Below are positions 62,093 to 64,000 of a stretch of 64,000 nt of DNA, piece after piece; the stretch's first letter is position 1, and the number at the start of each line of letters is the position of its first letter. The notes below the pieces were generated by a model that worked only from the letters and a program-made list of their open reading frames with translations, was not told where the DNA came from and ran no database searches. The stretch is from Gordius sp. MW1. Its lineage: Eukaryota > Nematomorpha > Gordioida > Gordea > Gordiidae. Where the stretch lies: NCBI GenBank assembly GCA_964036665.1, contig OZ038530.1, forward strand, positions 1,736,001 to 1,800,000. Direction: 5' to 3'. A program made the translations under genes and the position numbers.

Positions 62093-64000
62093 GACGGTCA
62101 CGGACGGACACGGACGGTCACGGACGGTCACGGACGGTCACGGACGGTCACGGACGGACAACAAAAAGCGAGCCCATAAATTGCATAGCAATTAAAAAAA
62201 TAAATAATTTGGCTTTAATTTGATATCTATCTAAGCATTATTTACGTTGGAAGGACGGACGGACAACGGACGGACACGGACCGTCACGGATGGTCACGGA
62301 TCGTCACGGACGGTCATGGATGGTCATGGATGGTCACGGACGGACACAAACGGTTACAGACGGTCACGGACGGACAACGGACGGACAACGGACGGACAAC
62401 AAAAAGCGAGACCCAAAAATTGCATAGCAATTAAAAAATAAATAATTTGGCTTTAATTTGCTATCTAAGCATTATTTACGTTGGAAGGACGGACGGACAA
62501 CAGACGGTCACGGATTGACACGGACGGACACGGACGGTCACGGATGGTTAGGACGGTCACGGATGGTCACGGACGGTCACGGACGGACACGGACGGTCAC
62601 GGACGGTCACGGACGGACAACAAAAAGCGAGCCCATAAATTGCATAGCAAGTAAAAAATAAATAATTTGGCTTTAATTTGGTATCTATCTAAGCATTATT
62701 TACGTTGGAAGGACGGACGGACAACGGACGAACACGGACCGTCACGGATGGTCACGGATCGTCACGGACGGTCACGGATGGTCACGGATGGTCACGGACG
62801 GTCACGGACGGACACGGACGGTCACGGACGGACACGGACGGACACGGACGGACACGGACGGACACGGACGGACACGGACGGTCACGGACGGTCACGGACG
62901 GTCACGGACGGACAACGGACGGACAACGGACGGACAACAAAAAGCGAGACCCAAAAATTGCATAGCAATTAAAAAATAAATTATTTGGCTTTAATTTGCT
63001 ATCTAAGCATTATTTACGTTGGAAGGACGGACGGACAACGGACGGACACGGACGGTCACGGACGGTCACGGACTATCACGGATGGTCACGGACGGTCACG
63101 GATGGTCACGGACGGTCACGGATAGTCACGGACGGTCACGGATGGTCACGGACGGTCACGGATGGTCACGGATGGTCACGGACGGACAACGGACGGACAT
63201 CAAAAAGCGAGCCCATAAATTGCATATCAATTAAAAAATAAATAATTTGGCTTTAATTTGCTATCTAAGCATTATTTACGTTGGAAGGACGGACGGTCAC
63301 GGATCGTCACGGACGGACAACGGACGGACAACAAAAAGCGAGCCCATAAATAGCATAGCAATTAAAAAATAAATAATTTGGCTTTAATTTGCTATCTAAG
63401 CATTGTTTACGGACGGTCACGGAAGGTCACGGACTGTCACGGATGGTCACGGACGGTCACGGACGGACAACGGACGGACAACAAAAAGCGAGACCCAAAA
63501 ATTGCATAGCAATAAAATAAATAATTTGGCTTTAATTTGATATCTATCTAAGCATTATTTACGGTGGAAGGACGGACGGACAACTGACGGACACGGACGG
63601 TCACGGATGGTCACGGACGGTCACGGATGGTCACGGACGGTCACGGATGGTCACGGACGGTCACGGATGGTCACGGACGGTCACGGATGGTCACGGTCGG
63701 TCTCGGATAATCACGGACAGTCACGGACGGTCACAGATGGTCACGGACGAACAACGGATGGACACGGACGGACACGGACGGACACGGACGGTCACGGATG
63801 GTCACGGACGGACAACGGACGGACAATAAAAAGCAACCCATAGAGACCCAAAAATTGCATAGCAATTAAAAAATAAATAATTTGGCTTTAATTTGATATC
63901 TAAGCATTATTTACGTTGGAAGGACGGACGGACAACAAAAAGCGAGACTTAAAAATTGCATAGCAATTAAAAAATAAATAATTTGGCTTTAATTTGATAT
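62093..64000 (+). repeat. Rearranged D-like units to the window end
   Basis: A short alpha/gamma array, then units equivalent to 24375, 24586 and 24795. The next unit matches 25442 (or 54295), skipping the unit at 25143. Units equivalent to the 54.5-55.2 kb part follow. The spacer near 63515 is shortened to GCAATAAAATAAATAATTTGG. The final unit has a minimal array (GGACGGACGGACAAC) and the window ends in a GACTTAAAAATTGC spacer. Confidence 0.85.

Larger units (their letters stand above)
53411..64000 (+). repeat. Main satellite, right block
   Basis: The decamer and AT-spacer family resumes immediately after the island in the same orientation and runs to the end of the window. It consists of rearranged copies of blocks D, F and G from the left side, so it holds no new sequence class. 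It contains two informative damaged spacers, at 58988-59033 and 62038-62092. The window ends inside a spacer, so the satellite continues beyond it. Confidence 0.97.

Noticed and set aside
1..64000. CRISPR array (regular repeats with spacers)
   Set aside because: The 90-bp element is itself repeated and the sequences between copies are low-complexity decamers of variable length, not unique spacers. No cas genes are present.
1..64000. Telomeric repeat
   Set aside because: Neither the 10-mer nor the 11-mer resembles known short telomere motifs such as TTAGGG, TTAGG or TTTAGGG, and no such motif is tandemly repeated in the window.
1..64000. Assembly artefact as the sole explanation for the duplications
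   Set aside because: Block copies carry private substitutions and different decamer counts, so they are not simple copy errors. Collapsed or mis-joined copies in such DNA cannot be excluded from sequence alone, especially at 19960, 49770 and 53410.

Overview
The window is satellite DNA from end to end. I find no credible protein-coding gene, no complete tRNA or rRNA gene, no CRISPR array and no autonomous mobile element. Several things point to a eukaryotic nuclear genome: tens of kilobases of head-to-tail minisatellite, nested higher-order repeats, and tRNA T-arm-like (Pol III B-box-like) sequence in one spacer family. It is probably heterochromatic, pericentromeric or subtelomeric. Nothing seen allows a confident call of phylum.

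Layout of the main family (1-49770 and 53411-64000). It alternates two parts. The first is an AT-rich spacer of about 90-94 bp. It contains the 15-bp dyad AATTGCATAGCAATT, an A-tract with AATAAA, and a right edge ending ATTATTTACGTTGGAAGG. The second is a GC-rich array of a 10-bp monomer, usually 5 to 35 copies. The monomer has three main forms: CACGGACGGT (alpha), CACGGATGGT (beta) and CACGGACGGA (gamma). Every copy seen points the same way. A hand count gives about 51 spacers in the first 11.8 kb, or one per roughly 230 bp. The spacer-plus-array units are organised into long higher-order repeats (HORs): A (1-3305 and 11814-15240), B (three tandem copies of 2.5-2.77 kb, 3306-11291), C (two copies of exactly 4334 bp, 15627-24294), E (3.0-kb copies at 27382-35403, also contained in C), D (24295-27381, 36144-39190, 53411-56318 and remnants at 61411-64000), F (39191-41092, 56319-58190) and G (43247-46240, 46241-49770, 58191-61410).

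The island (49771-53410) is different. Its monomer is 11 bp (ACGGACGGACA), which is the gamma decamer plus one A. Its spacers are an unrelated sequence of about 94-100 bp that carries, on the minus strand, a tRNA T-arm/B-box-like element (AGTTCGAATCC) and, about 42 nt further on, a T4-T5 run in most copies. The island sits in the 11-bp tail of a single unit of the main family. The units on either side of it match the consecutive units near 45.87 and 46.08 kb.

The many long open frames come from the monomer lengths. Ten and eleven are not multiples of three and the monomers contain few stops, so all plus frames stay open and encode the same 10- or 11-residue peptide period. In the island the minus frames stay open as well. 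The points most worth following up are the island with its T-arm spacers, the one-base step from 10-mer to 11-mer, the whole-monomer differences between HOR copies, and the conserved dyad in the spacer.
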